A DNA stretch of 64,000 nt from assembly GCF_016862895.1 (NCBI RefSeq), contig NZ_BONV01000018.1:62001-126000 (forward strand). The letters are read 5' to 3'. Source of the stretch: Planotetraspora kaengkrachanensis (GTDB lineage: Bacteria > Actinomycetota > Actinomycetes > Streptosporangiales > Streptosporangiaceae). Below are positions 1-6,480 of the stretch, piece after piece. The first letter of the stretch is position 1; the number at the start of each line of letters is the position of its first letter. The notes beneath the pieces were generated by a model. The model was not told the origin of the DNA. It saw only the letters and a program-made list of their open reading frames with translations, and ran no database searches. A program made the position numbers and the translations under genes.

Positions 1-123
1 GCGGGCCATGGGGCCGCCGGTCCCGCCCGGCGGCCCTCCGGCCGCGGCCTGACCGGATCAGTGTGGAAAGCCGAGCACGACCGCATGCCGCCAGATCAGA
101 GCGCGAAACGGCACGCGATCGCT

Positions 124-942
124 TCAGGGCGCGAGGACGCGCGCGACCGCTTCCCGCAGTGACATCGCGGGACGGCCGAGCACCCGCGAAAGATCCTCCG
201 TCCGGGTCTCCAGCGCACCGGCCCGGACCTGCGCGTGGAGCCAGGCGAGCGGGCCCGCGACGGCGTCCGGGGCCTCCCGGTAGGCGACGGCGGTGCCGGA
301 CACCTCGGTCAGGGTCGCGGCGAGTTGCGGGTGAGTCCACAACGGCCCGGTGAGGTCATAGGCGCGCCCCACGTGGCCGTCCTCCGTGAGCACGTTCGCG
401 GCCGCCTCCGCCAGATCGGCGCGGAACGCGGTGTTGATTCCGCGGCCTCCGGTGGCGCCCGTCAGCTCTCCCGCCGCCACGGCGGCCCGCAGTCCCTCGT
501 TGATGAACGCCTCGCCGTAGAACGGGTTCCGCAACAGCGTGTACGGCAGGCCGCTGTCCACGATCGCTCTCTCGGTGGCGTGGTGCGCCTCGGCGACGCC
601 GGAATCGCTTGTGTCCGCGCCGAGGACGCTGGTGTAGGCGATCGCGCCCACGCCGGCGTCGCCGGCCGCCTTCACGGCGGCGAGATGCTGGGGGACACGG
701 CGGGCCGGGTCCAGCTCAGGTGAGGAGATCAGCAACAGCCGATCGGCCCCCTCGAAGGCGTCCCGCAGGCTCGCCAGGTCGTCGTAGTCGCCGCGTCGCA
801 CCAGGATGCCGCGATCTGCCAGATCCGACGCACGACCGGGATCACGGACCGCCGCGACGATCCGGCCGGGGGAGACGCGAGCGAGAAGATGGCCGACGAC
901 CAGCCGGCCGAGTGCGCCCGAGGCCGCGGACACAACGATCAT
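124..942 (-). CDS. SDR/NmrA-family NAD(P)-binding oxidoreductase
   Basis: A 272-residue atypical short-chain dehydrogenase of the NmrA/quinone-oxidoreductase type. The N-terminus MIVVSAASGALGRLVVGHLL carries the Rossmann dinucleotide-binding loop (GxxGxxG variant), followed by a basic turn AAVRDP that suggests NADP preference. The middle part LLISSPELD and IAYTSVLG is typical of the QorB-like group, whose members reduce quinones or act as redox sensors. I chose the ATG at 942 because the fold begins there; an in-frame GTG at 963 would add seven residues, and neither start has a clear ribosome-binding site. The gene is transcribed away from the secreted-protein pair and has no obvious operon partner in the window. 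Substrate unknown. Confidence 0.75.
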   Translation of the reverse strand: MIVVSAASGALGRLVVGHLLARVSPGRIVAAVRDPGRASDLADRGILVRRGDYDDLASLRDAFEGADRLLLISSPELDPARRVPQHLAAVKAAGDAGVGAIAYTSVLGADTSDSGVAEAHHATERAIVDSGLPYTLLRNPFYGEAFINEGLRAAVAAGELTGATGGRGINTAFRADLAEAAANVLTEDGHVGRAYDLTGPLWTHPQLAATLTEVSGTAVAYREAPDAVAGPLAWLHAQVRAGALETRTEDLSRVLGRPAMSLREAVARVLAP

Positions 943-1247
943 GGAGTCGTTCACGCGGCTCACCGTCGTACCGGCGAGGGGCCCGCGTCAACCGGATTTA
1001 CGCCGCCCACGTGCGCCTGGAATTCTCGTGCACCGATCCCTGCGTTTCCGCCAGAGGGGTTCTGAATATTTCCCCGAACGGTTGATCCGCGGACGAGCGC
1101 CATGGACAAAGAACGGGTAATCATCTGCGCCGCAGACCATTCGGCGGGGGACCGGCGCCCGATCGGAGGGTATGCAGGAGCACGTTACCCATGTCCACGC
1201 CGACAAGGCGACCACCAGCGAATGACGTGAGAGGCAGGTGCGCGACA
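943..1247. other. Intergenic region between divergent genes
   Basis: About 300 bases between the SDR gene (minus) and the first secreted protein gene (plus). It must hold both promoters, but I see no convincing -35/-10 pair, terminator, RNA gene or conserved ORF in it. Confidence 0.4.
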
Positions 1248-1610
1248 ATGCGTCGTCATCGTGCGGGAAGTTCATCCGCCGGCGTGGTCGTCGCCGCACG
1301 GCTGTTGGCACTGACCACGGCCGCCCTCACGCTTTCCGGATTCGTCGCCACGCCACAGGCGAGCGCGAACGGAGGAAAGGCCCGCCAGGGGTCACGGGTG
1401 TCCTTCTTCCCGAACGAACACGGCCCGGTCTGGAACCACAACCACGGACGGCACAACCAGAACGCACCGGCCATCAACAGCCCGACCACCGTCACCGGCG
1501 TGCAGCAGGTATCGAGCGTCAGCGAGAACACCAACACCCAGTCCGGCTTCTGCAAGGCGGGGACCAAGTTCTGCAAGATCTCCCAGAAGCTCTTCTTCCG
1601 CCGCCGATGA
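1248..1610 (+). CDS. Small secreted protein with a C-terminal Cys pair (paralog 1)
   Basis: A 120-residue exported protein of unknown function. The N-terminus has basic residues (MRRHR), a hydrophobic core (VVVAARLLALTTAALTLSGF) and an A-x-A-type cleavage site near ASA, so a Sec signal peptide is likely. The mature part is polar and rich in Asn, His, Ser and Thr. It ends with Cys102 and Cys109 and the run CKISQKLFF. The next gene ends its conserved part with a comparable Cys pair followed by CNITQK, so the two look like diverged paralogs. The ATG at 1248 has GAGG 11 bases upstream; an upstream ATG at 1191 would put 19 polar residues before the signal peptide. No known family recognised. Confidence 0.6.
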   Translation: MRRHRAGSSSAGVVVAARLLALTTAALTLSGFVATPQASANGGKARQGSRVSFFPNEHGPVWNHNHGRHNQNAPAINSPTTVTGVQQVSSVSENTNTQSGFCKAGTKFCKISQKLFFRRR

Positions 1611-1802
1611 AGGCGCCCATCGGGCTGGGACCGCATTCACCGGAGTGAATTGAATTTCCTGTCATTCTGCCGGCAATAATGCGGTAATAACGCGCGCATC
1701 CATCGCTGGAAACACGAGCGATCGCACGCCGCCACGTATGCTGACGACGGCTCCGGACGGCAGGAATTCCTGCCGGGACTCGGTCGATTCAGCGGGGGGA
1801 CG

Positions 1803-2288
1803 ATGATTTGCCAGCGGTACGGAAGGGCGTTCGGAAGAAAGACCGCCGCCGCGTACGTCGTCGCGGGTGTATCCGCCTCGGCTGTATTCATCGGCGCCAC
1901 GGCGCCTTTTCCCGCGATCGCGGCGGCCAAAGACCCCCGGCCGGCGCAGAAGACACAGGACCCCGGCCCCGAGGTCATGTCCGCCAAGAGTGCGAACGAA
2001 CTCAACGGCCGTCAGAACACGTCGACGACCACGACCTCGGGCGCCACGAGCGTGCAGAACGCGCTGTGCCGCAACGCCAGGATCTGCAACATCACCCAGA
2101 AAGTGGTCGTGATAGCCCCGACGCCGACGCCCATGCCGACGCCGACCGTGATCCCCGAGCCCGTGGTGACGCCCGAGCCGGTCGTCGTACTCGAGCCGGA
2201 GCCCGCTCCCGTCCTCGCCCCCGAGCCGGTAGAGCCGAGCGTGCTCAGCCTGGGATTGTTCCTCTACCTGTACGGCGGGACATGGTGA
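1803..2288 (+). CDS. Small secreted protein with Cys pair and Pro/Glu-rich tail (paralog 2)
   Basis: A 161-residue predicted exported protein. A basic start (MICQRYGRAFGRK) precedes a hydrophobic segment and an A-rich cleavage region near residue 41. The middle has an Asn/Thr/Ser-rich stretch (GRQNTSTTTTSG), then Cys89-x5-Cys95 in LCRNARICNITQK. This parallels the Cys-x6-Cys, K-I-S-Q-K ending of the preceding gene. A Pro/Glu/Val repeat tail (residues about 105-145, PTPTPMPTPT and EPVVTPEPVV) follows and may span the cell wall, with a short hydrophobic end. A G-rich ribosome-binding site lies just before the ATG. Function unknown; a surface or aerial-structure protein is only a guess. Confidence 0.6.
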   Translation: MICQRYGRAFGRKTAAAYVVAGVSASAVFIGATAPFPAIAAAKDPRPAQKTQDPGPEVMSAKSANELNGRQNTSTTTTSGATSVQNALCRNARICNITQKVVVIAPTPTPMPTPTVIPEPVVTPEPVVVLEPEPAPVLAPEPVEPSVLSLGLFLYLYGGTW

Positions 2289-2391
2289 CCTGACCCCGGC
2301 TTCTCCGGAAGACGGGACGGTCCCGGCAGCCCGTCCGATCAGGACGTGCCACCGGGACCTCAGAAAGGTTGCGGCGGGAGACGCGCGACGG

Positions 2392-3129
2392 TCAGACGCT
2401 CACGGCGGTCGGAACGCCGGCACGCCGGCCGAGGACACGGTCGGTCAGACCACCGAACAACAGGCCCAGCGTCCCCCACACCGTCAACTGGATGGCCAGG
2501 GAGGCCAGCCGGAAGCGCCACAACACGGTCGCCGAGAAGTCACCCGGAACCTCGTTCACCTCCGGCATCACCGCGTAGATGATCCCGATGATGACGGCGA
2601 AGACTCCCACGGCCGCCAGGGCGGCGTTCCAGCCACCGAGCCGCGGCGCCAGCCGACGGCCCGCGTACAGCGCGACCGCGGTCGTGAGCAGGCTCAGCAG
2701 GATCAGCGTGACGTACAGCGTGGTGCGGGACCCGATCGTGTCCTCGCTTCCCACCGCCGGCGGGTTGGGCGGGTACTTCAGGAACGGGACGACATAGATC
2801 ACGGCGAAGCCGACCAGGGCCACCAGCGCCGCGGTCGTCCGAGGCCGGAAATCCCCGATGCGGCCGTGTGCGAAGGCGAACGCGATGGAGAACAGCCCGC
2901 CGAAGGCCACGCCGTACACGACGAGTGCGGTGATCAGGCCGAAGGTCTCCTGGACGGTCCGGCTGAACACCTCGTGCTCGTGCACCTCGCCGGTCGCGGC
3001 CGCCTTGGCCTCCTCGAACGAGATGGCCAGAGCGACCTGGGGTTCGCCGAGGAACCACGCGACGACGTAGGCGAGCGCGGCCGCGGCGAGCCCGACGAGC
3101 ATGCCGCGGATCAGCAGAGTTCGCATCAT
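2392..3129 (-). CDS. cbtA: Cobalt transporter subunit CbtA
   Basis: A 245-residue polytopic membrane protein matching the CbtA family, the membrane partner in the CbtAB cobalt uptake system that feeds cobalamin synthesis. It shows a first membrane segment (MLVGLAAAALAYVVAWFLG), the family-typical HEHEVFSRTVQ stretch after it, and several more helices to the C-terminus. It lies 18 bases downstream of cbtB on the same strand and shares the upstream cobalamin riboswitch, which strongly supports the assignment. Two adjacent ATG codons (3129, 3126) could start it. Substrate specificity comes from family knowledge, not from this sequence. Confidence 0.88.
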   Translation of the reverse strand: MMRTLLIRGMLVGLAAAALAYVVAWFLGEPQVALAISFEEAKAAATGEVHEHEVFSRTVQETFGLITALVVYGVAFGGLFSIAFAFAHGRIGDFRPRTTAALVALVGFAVIYVVPFLKYPPNPPAVGSEDTIGSRTTLYVTLILLSLLTTAVALYAGRRLAPRLGGWNAALAAVGVFAVIIGIIYAVMPEVNEVPGDFSATVLWRFRLASLAIQLTVWGTLGLLFGGLTDRVLGRRAGVPTAVSV

Positions 3130-3147
3130 GAGAGCGAGCCCGGCCTG

Positions 3148-3360
3148 TCAGTGGCAGGGGAAGCCGAGAAGGTGACGTCCGTCGTGGACGAATTCGTGCA
3201 CGGTGCTGCCACTGATGATCGACGTGGCCCCCTGCTCGGCGCCGACGAAGTACAGCAGAGCCAGCCCGAGAACCGCGGCGAACACGGCCCAGGGAACGAT
3301 CTCGCGAACCGGGATGCGGAGCGGAACGGTCTTGCCAGAAGGAACGGCGACGTTGGCCAC
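3148..3360 (-). CDS. cbtB: Cobalt transporter subunit CbtB
   Basis: A 70-residue protein with one membrane helix (PWAVFAAVLGLALLYFVGA) and the C-terminal His-rich metal-binding signature of CbtB: H-x3-HDGRHLLGFPCH at residues about 54-70. Together with CbtA it is expected to take up cobalt. It starts at a GTG with the ribosome-binding site GAGAGGAG upstream, and its 5' leader is a cobalamin riboswitch ending about 35 bases before the start codon. High cobalamin should therefore shut the operon off. Confidence 0.9.
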   Translation of the reverse strand: MANVAVPSGKTVPLRIPVREIVPWAVFAAVLGLALLYFVGAEQGATSIISGSTVHEFVHDGRHLLGFPCH

Positions 3361-3394
3361 GGTCTTCTCCTCTCGGGGTCACGCGCCCCGACGA

Positions 3395-3555
3395 CGGAGG
3401 ACAACGGGTCAGTCTTCTGACTCCCGAGCGCCGCTCCTCCTTGACCGTTTCCGCCTGTCACAACGGTGGCCACACGGGGGAGGGACTCTCTCGGTCACAG
3501 TGGCGGGACCGTCCTGGGATCGCACCAGGTTCCTGCGCACCGTTGCCTCAATGTT
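3395..3555 (-). ncRNA. Cobalamin (B12) riboswitch upstream of cbtBA
   Basis: Read on the minus strand, the leader carries the landmarks of the AdoCbl/B12 riboswitch in order: GGAACCTGGTGCGATCCC, then the B12-box-like GTCCCGCCACTGTGA, and at the 3' side GAGTCAGAAGACTGACC. This element normally represses cobalt-uptake and cobalamin-synthesis genes when the vitamin is plentiful. It sits directly before cbtB and ends close to its ribosome-binding site, so translational control is plausible. Boundaries are approximate. Confidence 0.9.
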
Positions 3556-3677
3556 GATTTGTCCCCCAGAGACTCCCTCCCTCCTGCTTGTGACGTCAAG
3601 GCCAGTTTGAACATTGTTTTCCGGATCACACGGTCATCCATCCCCGGAGCCACCCTTCCGGCACGGTGACGGCGATG

Positions 3678-3683
3678 TAGTCT
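3678..3683 (+). promoter_or_regulatory. Probable -10 box for the trp leader / trpS transcript
   Basis: TAGTCT matches the actinomycete -10 pattern TAxxxT. It lies 8 bases before the leader-peptide ATG at 3691, so the transcript would begin at or within a base or two of that ATG, giving a leaderless leader peptide. The -35 region is weak. Confidence 0.4.
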
Positions 3684-3690
3684 GATCGTC

Positions 3691-3732
3691 ATGCATCGTC
3701 TGTCGTGTCCGAGTTGGTGGCGCTCCGCTTAG
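3691..3732 (+). CDS. trp leader peptide MHRLSCPSWWRSA
   Basis: A 13-codon ORF ending in TAG with two adjacent Trp codons (TGG TGG at 3715-3720) near its end, placed before a terminator hairpin and a tryptophanyl-tRNA synthetase gene. This is the arrangement of a ribosome-mediated attenuator: a ribosome short of charged tRNA-Trp stalls on the tandem Trp codons. The peptide itself is unlikely to have another role. There is no ribosome-binding site, which fits leaderless translation from a start site next to the ATG. Confidence 0.85.
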   Translation: MHRLSCPSWWRSA

Positions 3733-3793
3733 GAGCGGCCATCTCTCACGCACGACCCCGGGCCGTTCGGATGGACGGCCCTTCGTGTTTTCT
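3721..3793 (+). promoter_or_regulatory. Ribosome-mediated transcription attenuator of trpS
   Basis: Three mutually exclusive pairings can be drawn. Pause hairpin 1:2 is CGCTCC (3721-3726) with GGAGCG (3732-3737). Antiterminator 2:3 is GAGCGGCC (3733-3740) with GGCCGTTC (3761-3768), including one G-U pair. Terminator 3:4 is GGGCCGTTC (3760-3768) with GGACGGCCC (3773-3781), loop GGAT, followed by the T-rich run TTCGTGTTTTC. A ribosome stalled at the Trp codons covers segment 1 and frees 2 to pair with 3, allowing read-through into trpS. Confidence 0.85.
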
Positions 3794-3854
3794 GCCTGGA
3801 CGAGCGGTCGCCGTCAGAACCGGCCGTGACCCGTCTCGCCTTCAGGAGAACCAC

Positions 3855-4943
3855 ATGACCATCGACCTCGATGTCGACCATTCGTCCCCATCTGACGGAC
3901 TCTCCACAGTCCAGCGCCGCAGTGCCGTTCTGGAGGAGCTCGTCCACCGGGATCCCGGGCGGTTTCGCGTGCTCACCGGCGACCGCCCCACGGGCCGGCT
4001 GCACCTGGGGCACTACTTCGGCACCCTCCACAACCGGGTCCGCCTGCAGAACCTGGGCGTGGAGATGCTGGTGATCATCGCGGACTACCAGGTTCTGACC
4101 GATCGTGACGTCGCCGACCGCCTCACCGAACACGTCGAGGACCTGGTGCTCGATTACCTGGCGGTCGGCGTGGACCCGCAGCGGGCCACGATCTTCACCC
4201 ACAGCGCGATTCCGGCGCTCAACCAGTTGCTCCTGCCGTTCCTCAGCCTGATCACGGTCGCCGAACTCGGCCGCAACCCCACCGTCAAGGAGGAGATCGC
4301 CCAGTCGCAGCAGTCGTCCGTCAGCGGACTCATGTTCACCTATCCGGCACACCAGGCCGCCGACATCCTGTTCTGCAAGGCCAACCTGGTGCCGGTGGGG
4401 CAGGACCAGTTGCCGCACCTCGAGGTCACGCGCACCATCGCCCGCCGTTTCAACAGCCGCTACGGCGGCGGCCTCGAGATCTTCCCTGAGCCCGACGCCC
4501 TGTTGTCGGCGGCTCCGCTGCTGCTGGGAACCGACGGCACCAAGATGAGCAAGAGCCGCGGCAACGCCATCGTCCTCGCATCGAGCGCCGACGAGACCGC
4601 CAGGTCGATACGCAGCGCGAAGACCGACTCCCACCGGCACATCAGCTACGAGCCCGCCACGCGGCCCGAGGTGTCCAGCCTGGTCCTTCTGGCCGCGCTG
4701 TGCCTCGGCCGCGATCCCCGCCAGGTCGCCGAGGACCTCGGCGGCAGGGGAGCGGCGGCGTTGAAGGAGACGGTGACCGAGGCGGTCAACGCCTACCTGG
4801 CTCCCATCCGGGAGCGCCGCGCCCTGTACGCCCAGGACCGCGGCCACATCCGGAAGGTGCTGCGTGACGGCAACGAACGGGCCGCGGCCATCGCGAACAC
4901 GACCCTCACCGAAGTGAGGAGCACCATGAACGCCCTCTATTGA
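3855..4943 (+). CDS. trpS: Tryptophanyl-tRNA synthetase, auxiliary attenuator-controlled type
   Basis: A 362-residue class I tRNA synthetase that charges tRNA-Trp. The HIGH-like motif is HLGH at residues 50-53, within TGDRPTGRLHLGHYFG, and the KMSKS loop is exact at residues 230-234. The ATG at 3855 has an AGGAG site 6 bases upstream. An alternative upstream GTG overlaps the leader region and is not credible. The Trp leader peptide and attenuator directly before it mean expression rises when charged tRNA-Trp is scarce. In Streptomyces an auxiliary, indolmycin-resistant TrpRS is controlled in this way, so this is probably the second TrpRS rather than the housekeeping one (inference). Confidence 0.93.
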   Translation: MTIDLDVDHSSPSDGLSTVQRRSAVLEELVHRDPGRFRVLTGDRPTGRLHLGHYFGTLHNRVRLQNLGVEMLVIIADYQVLTDRDVADRLTEHVEDLVLDYLAVGVDPQRATIFTHSAIPALNQLLLPFLSLITVAELGRNPTVKEEIAQSQQSSVSGLMFTYPAHQAADILFCKANLVPVGQDQLPHLEVTRTIARRFNSRYGGGLEIFPEPDALLSAAPLLLGTDGTKMSKSRGNAIVLASSADETARSIRSAKTDSHRHISYEPATRPEVSSLVLLAALCLGRDPRQVAEDLGGRGAAALKETVTEAVNAYLAPIRERRALYAQDRGHIRKVLRDGNERAAAIANTTLTEVRSTMNALY

Positions 4944-4955
4944 AGGAGACACCGG

Positions 4956-5123
4956 ATGAGCCGTCCTCTCCTGCTCCTTGACGTGGACGGCCTTCTCCGC
5001 GGCCCAGCGCCCCTGCTCTCCCGAAATCCCGTACGACTTCGCGTGAGAGACGAAAAGGGGCCTGGGCTGCCATCCGGCGGTCACCCGAAGCCCCCTTCGG
5101 GAAACGGCTATCGCACCCTGTAA
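4956..5123 (+). pseudogene. Remnant of a HAD-like hydrolase gene (N-terminal fragment)
   Basis: Thirteen bases after the trpS stop an ORF with a good AAGGAG site starts MSRPLLLLDVDGLL, which is the N-terminal motif I (DxDG) of a common actinomycete HAD-like protein. The match fades after about 16 residues and the ORF ends after 55 codons, running into the 3' end of the convergent GNAT gene. A whole HAD protein would need roughly 180 residues or more. It looks like a gene truncated by a deletion whose start signals survive. Confidence 0.55.
5084..5101. terminator. Hairpin between convergent genes
   Basis: CCCGAAG and CTTCGGG form a perfect 7-bp stem with a 4-base loop near the 3' end of the GNAT gene and inside the HAD remnant. 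There is no strong T-run on either side, so its efficiency is uncertain. Confidence 0.4.
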
Positions 5124-5602
5124 AGCATCGTGTCCGCGTCCTCGAACCGCTCGACGACGGTGAATCCTTCGTCGGCGTACAGCCTGGCCGCGTGGTTCGC
5201 CCGCTCGACGCTGAGCGAGATTCGCTCGATCCCCGATTCGCCCGCGACACGGACGAGTTCGCGCAGCAGCGCCCGCCCGACCCCGCGTCCGCGCCATTGC
5301 GCACGCACACCGATCGTCAGCTCGGGCACGTCGTCCGCCACATATCCGTAGCCGGGATCGTCGGCCGGCAGTCGTCGCAACCATGCCGCTCCGCATGGCC
5401 GCCCGTCCCCGCTGACCGCGACGACGCCGAGGTCGCCGGGTCGCGGCCAGCCCGCGACATAGTGCGCGAAGGCGGGATTGGACAGAACCTGTTCGCGCGA
5501 TGAATCGCCCGTCGGCGACCAGTTCACCGCCTCCACCAACATGTCGATGAGAAAGTTCAGGTCAGCGGATTCAGCGGCACGAATGGCGTAGGGGGCCGGC
5601 AC
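5108..5602 (-). CDS. GNAT-family N-acetyltransferase
   Basis: A 164-residue GCN5-related acetyltransferase. The acetyl-CoA-binding motif A is clear (VRAQWRGRGVGRALLRELVR, residues about 107-126), followed by the ISLSVERANHAARLYADEGF motif typical of the C-terminal half. The start at GTG 5602 (VPAPYAIRAAES) was chosen because the GNAT fold begins there; upstream in-frame sequence reads like untranslated DNA. The ribosome-binding site is weak. The substrate cannot be predicted. Its 3' end overlaps the HAD remnant, consistent with a deletion between trpS and this gene. Confidence 0.8.
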   Translation of the reverse strand: MPAPYAIRAAESADLNFLIDMLVEAVNWSPTGDSSREQVLSNPAFAHYVAGWPRPGDLGVVAVSGDGRPCGAAWLRRLPADDPGYGYVADDVPELTIGVRAQWRGRGVGRALLRELVRVAGESGIERISLSVERANHAARLYADEGFTVVERFEDADTMLYRVR

Positions 5603-5944
5603 AAGGCCACCGTACCGACGTTCCACCCCCGCGGATCGACATCGGCAGACGCGTCGGGCCGCCCGACTGGTCGCCCGTTTCTCCACAGGTTGTGGACAAG
5701 AATGGAAGAGATATTCTCGACGATTCTCATCACGACTGGACTGGTCCAGTTCTGCGCCACCTTCCTGGGAGTGCCCGCAGCTCTGAAGGTTCGGGATCAT
5801 CGACGCCGGAAGCGCGGCGAATCGTGCGCTCATGCGTTCAGCCGTCCTGGCCCGACGCGACGTCATGCGAAGCGAGGGCGGTCGGTGGACGCCGAAAGAC
5901 AGATCGGCCACACTTGGTCCTCCCCAGAAAAGATGGAGGACCAA
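5603..5944. other. Intergenic region with a DnaA-box pair
   Basis: About 340 bases between the GNAT gene and a small membrane-protein gene. The only structured element I see is the inverted DnaA-box pair at 5679-5699. The in-frame ORF leading into the small gene reads like non-coding sequence. Confidence 0.4.
5679..5699. promoter_or_regulatory. Inverted DnaA-box pair far from oriC
   Basis: TTCTCCACA at 5679-5687 faces TGTGGACAA at 5691-5699; the latter is the exact reverse complement of the actinobacterial DnaA box TTGTCCACA. Together they form the palindrome TCCACA-GGT-TGTGGA. It lies 11 kb from oriC in intergenic DNA and could be a DnaA-titration or regulatory site (inference). Confidence 0.5.
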
Positions 5945-6115
5945 GTGGCGGGTCTCGGGTTGGCTGAGATCGTGATCGTCCTGGTGGTATGGGTCGTTCC
6001 CGCGGTGGCGTTCTTCTTCCTCATCTATTGGGCGATCCGGCTCGCGATCAGGCACGAGGGCAGGCGGGCGATGAGCGTACGCGAACCGCGGATCACGGAC
6101 GTGCGAGACCTCTGA
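5945..6115 (+). CDS. Small single-pass membrane protein
   Basis: A 56-residue protein starting at GTG (VAGLGLAEIVIVLVVWVVPA) with GGAGG at the right distance upstream. One long hydrophobic helix covers residues 6-30, followed by a basic region (RLAIRHEGRRA) and a short polar tail ending DVRDL. The positive charges after the helix favour an N-out, C-in topology. Similar small membrane proteins are common in actinomycetes; no function is known to me. An ATG twelve bases upstream is less well placed. Confidence 0.6.
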   Translation: MAGLGLAEIVIVLVVWVVPAVAFFFLIYWAIRLAIRHEGRRAMSVREPRITDVRDL

Positions 6116-6193
6116 GTCCGCTGTTCCATGCCGGGCGCCCATTTGCTCGAGCAGGGCGGAGTCGTGCCGGCAACGGCATCCGACATGAGAAAA

Positions 6194-6220
6194 GCCGCTC
6201 TCCGATGATCGGAGAACGGC
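6194..6220 (-). terminator. Rho-independent terminator after tRNA-Ile
   Basis: TCTCCGA (6199-6205) pairs with TCGGAGA (6209-6215) around a 3-base loop, and GCCG/CGGC extends the stem outside one mismatch. On the minus strand it is followed by a short T-run, 11 bases beyond the tRNA 3' end. Confidence 0.75.
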
Positions 6221-6230
6221 CGGTGAAGTG

Positions 6231-6307
6231 TGGTGGGGCTACCAGGACTTGAACCTGGGACCTCTTCCTTATCAGGGAAGCGCTCTAACCGTCTGAGCTA
6301 TAGCCCC
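6231..6307 (-). tRNA. tRNA-Ile (anticodon GAT), CCA encoded
   Basis: On the minus strand a full cloverleaf reads from GGGGCTATAGCTCAG (acceptor and D arm) through the anticodon loop CTGATAA, with anticodon GAT, to the T arm GGTTCAAGTCC and acceptor TAGCCCC, then A and an encoded CCA. It stands downstream of the DUF3566 gene, the usual actinobacterial place. The tRNA-Ala gene that often follows is absent here. Confidence 0.95.
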
Positions 6308-6480
6308 GCGTTTGCGGAAGGAACGTTACCGCATCCCGTATCAGGAGGCGAATCACGCCTGAACGAGGAAAAGCTTACCGTGTCCACACCGCTGCCGCGC
6401 CGTCCGGCGTCGCCTTCAGGCCGGCCCGGTGCGATTCGTACGGCTACCGCCCGCACAGAGGGCGGTAGCCGTACGGGTGG

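Noticed and set aside
1-123. End of a plus-strand gene at the left edge (frame ending TGA at 50-52)
   Set aside because: Only about 16 codons are visible and they are Pro/Gly/Ala-rich, so I cannot tell coding from non-coding sequence.
3729-5396. A 555-codon minus-strand ORF opposite trpS
   Set aside because: It runs antisense to a certain tRNA synthetase gene, crosses the GNAT gene in another frame, and has no recognisable domain.
5690-5944. N-terminal extension of the small membrane protein
   Set aside because: The frame is open but the composition is not protein-like, and the GGAGG before GTG 5945 gives a better start.
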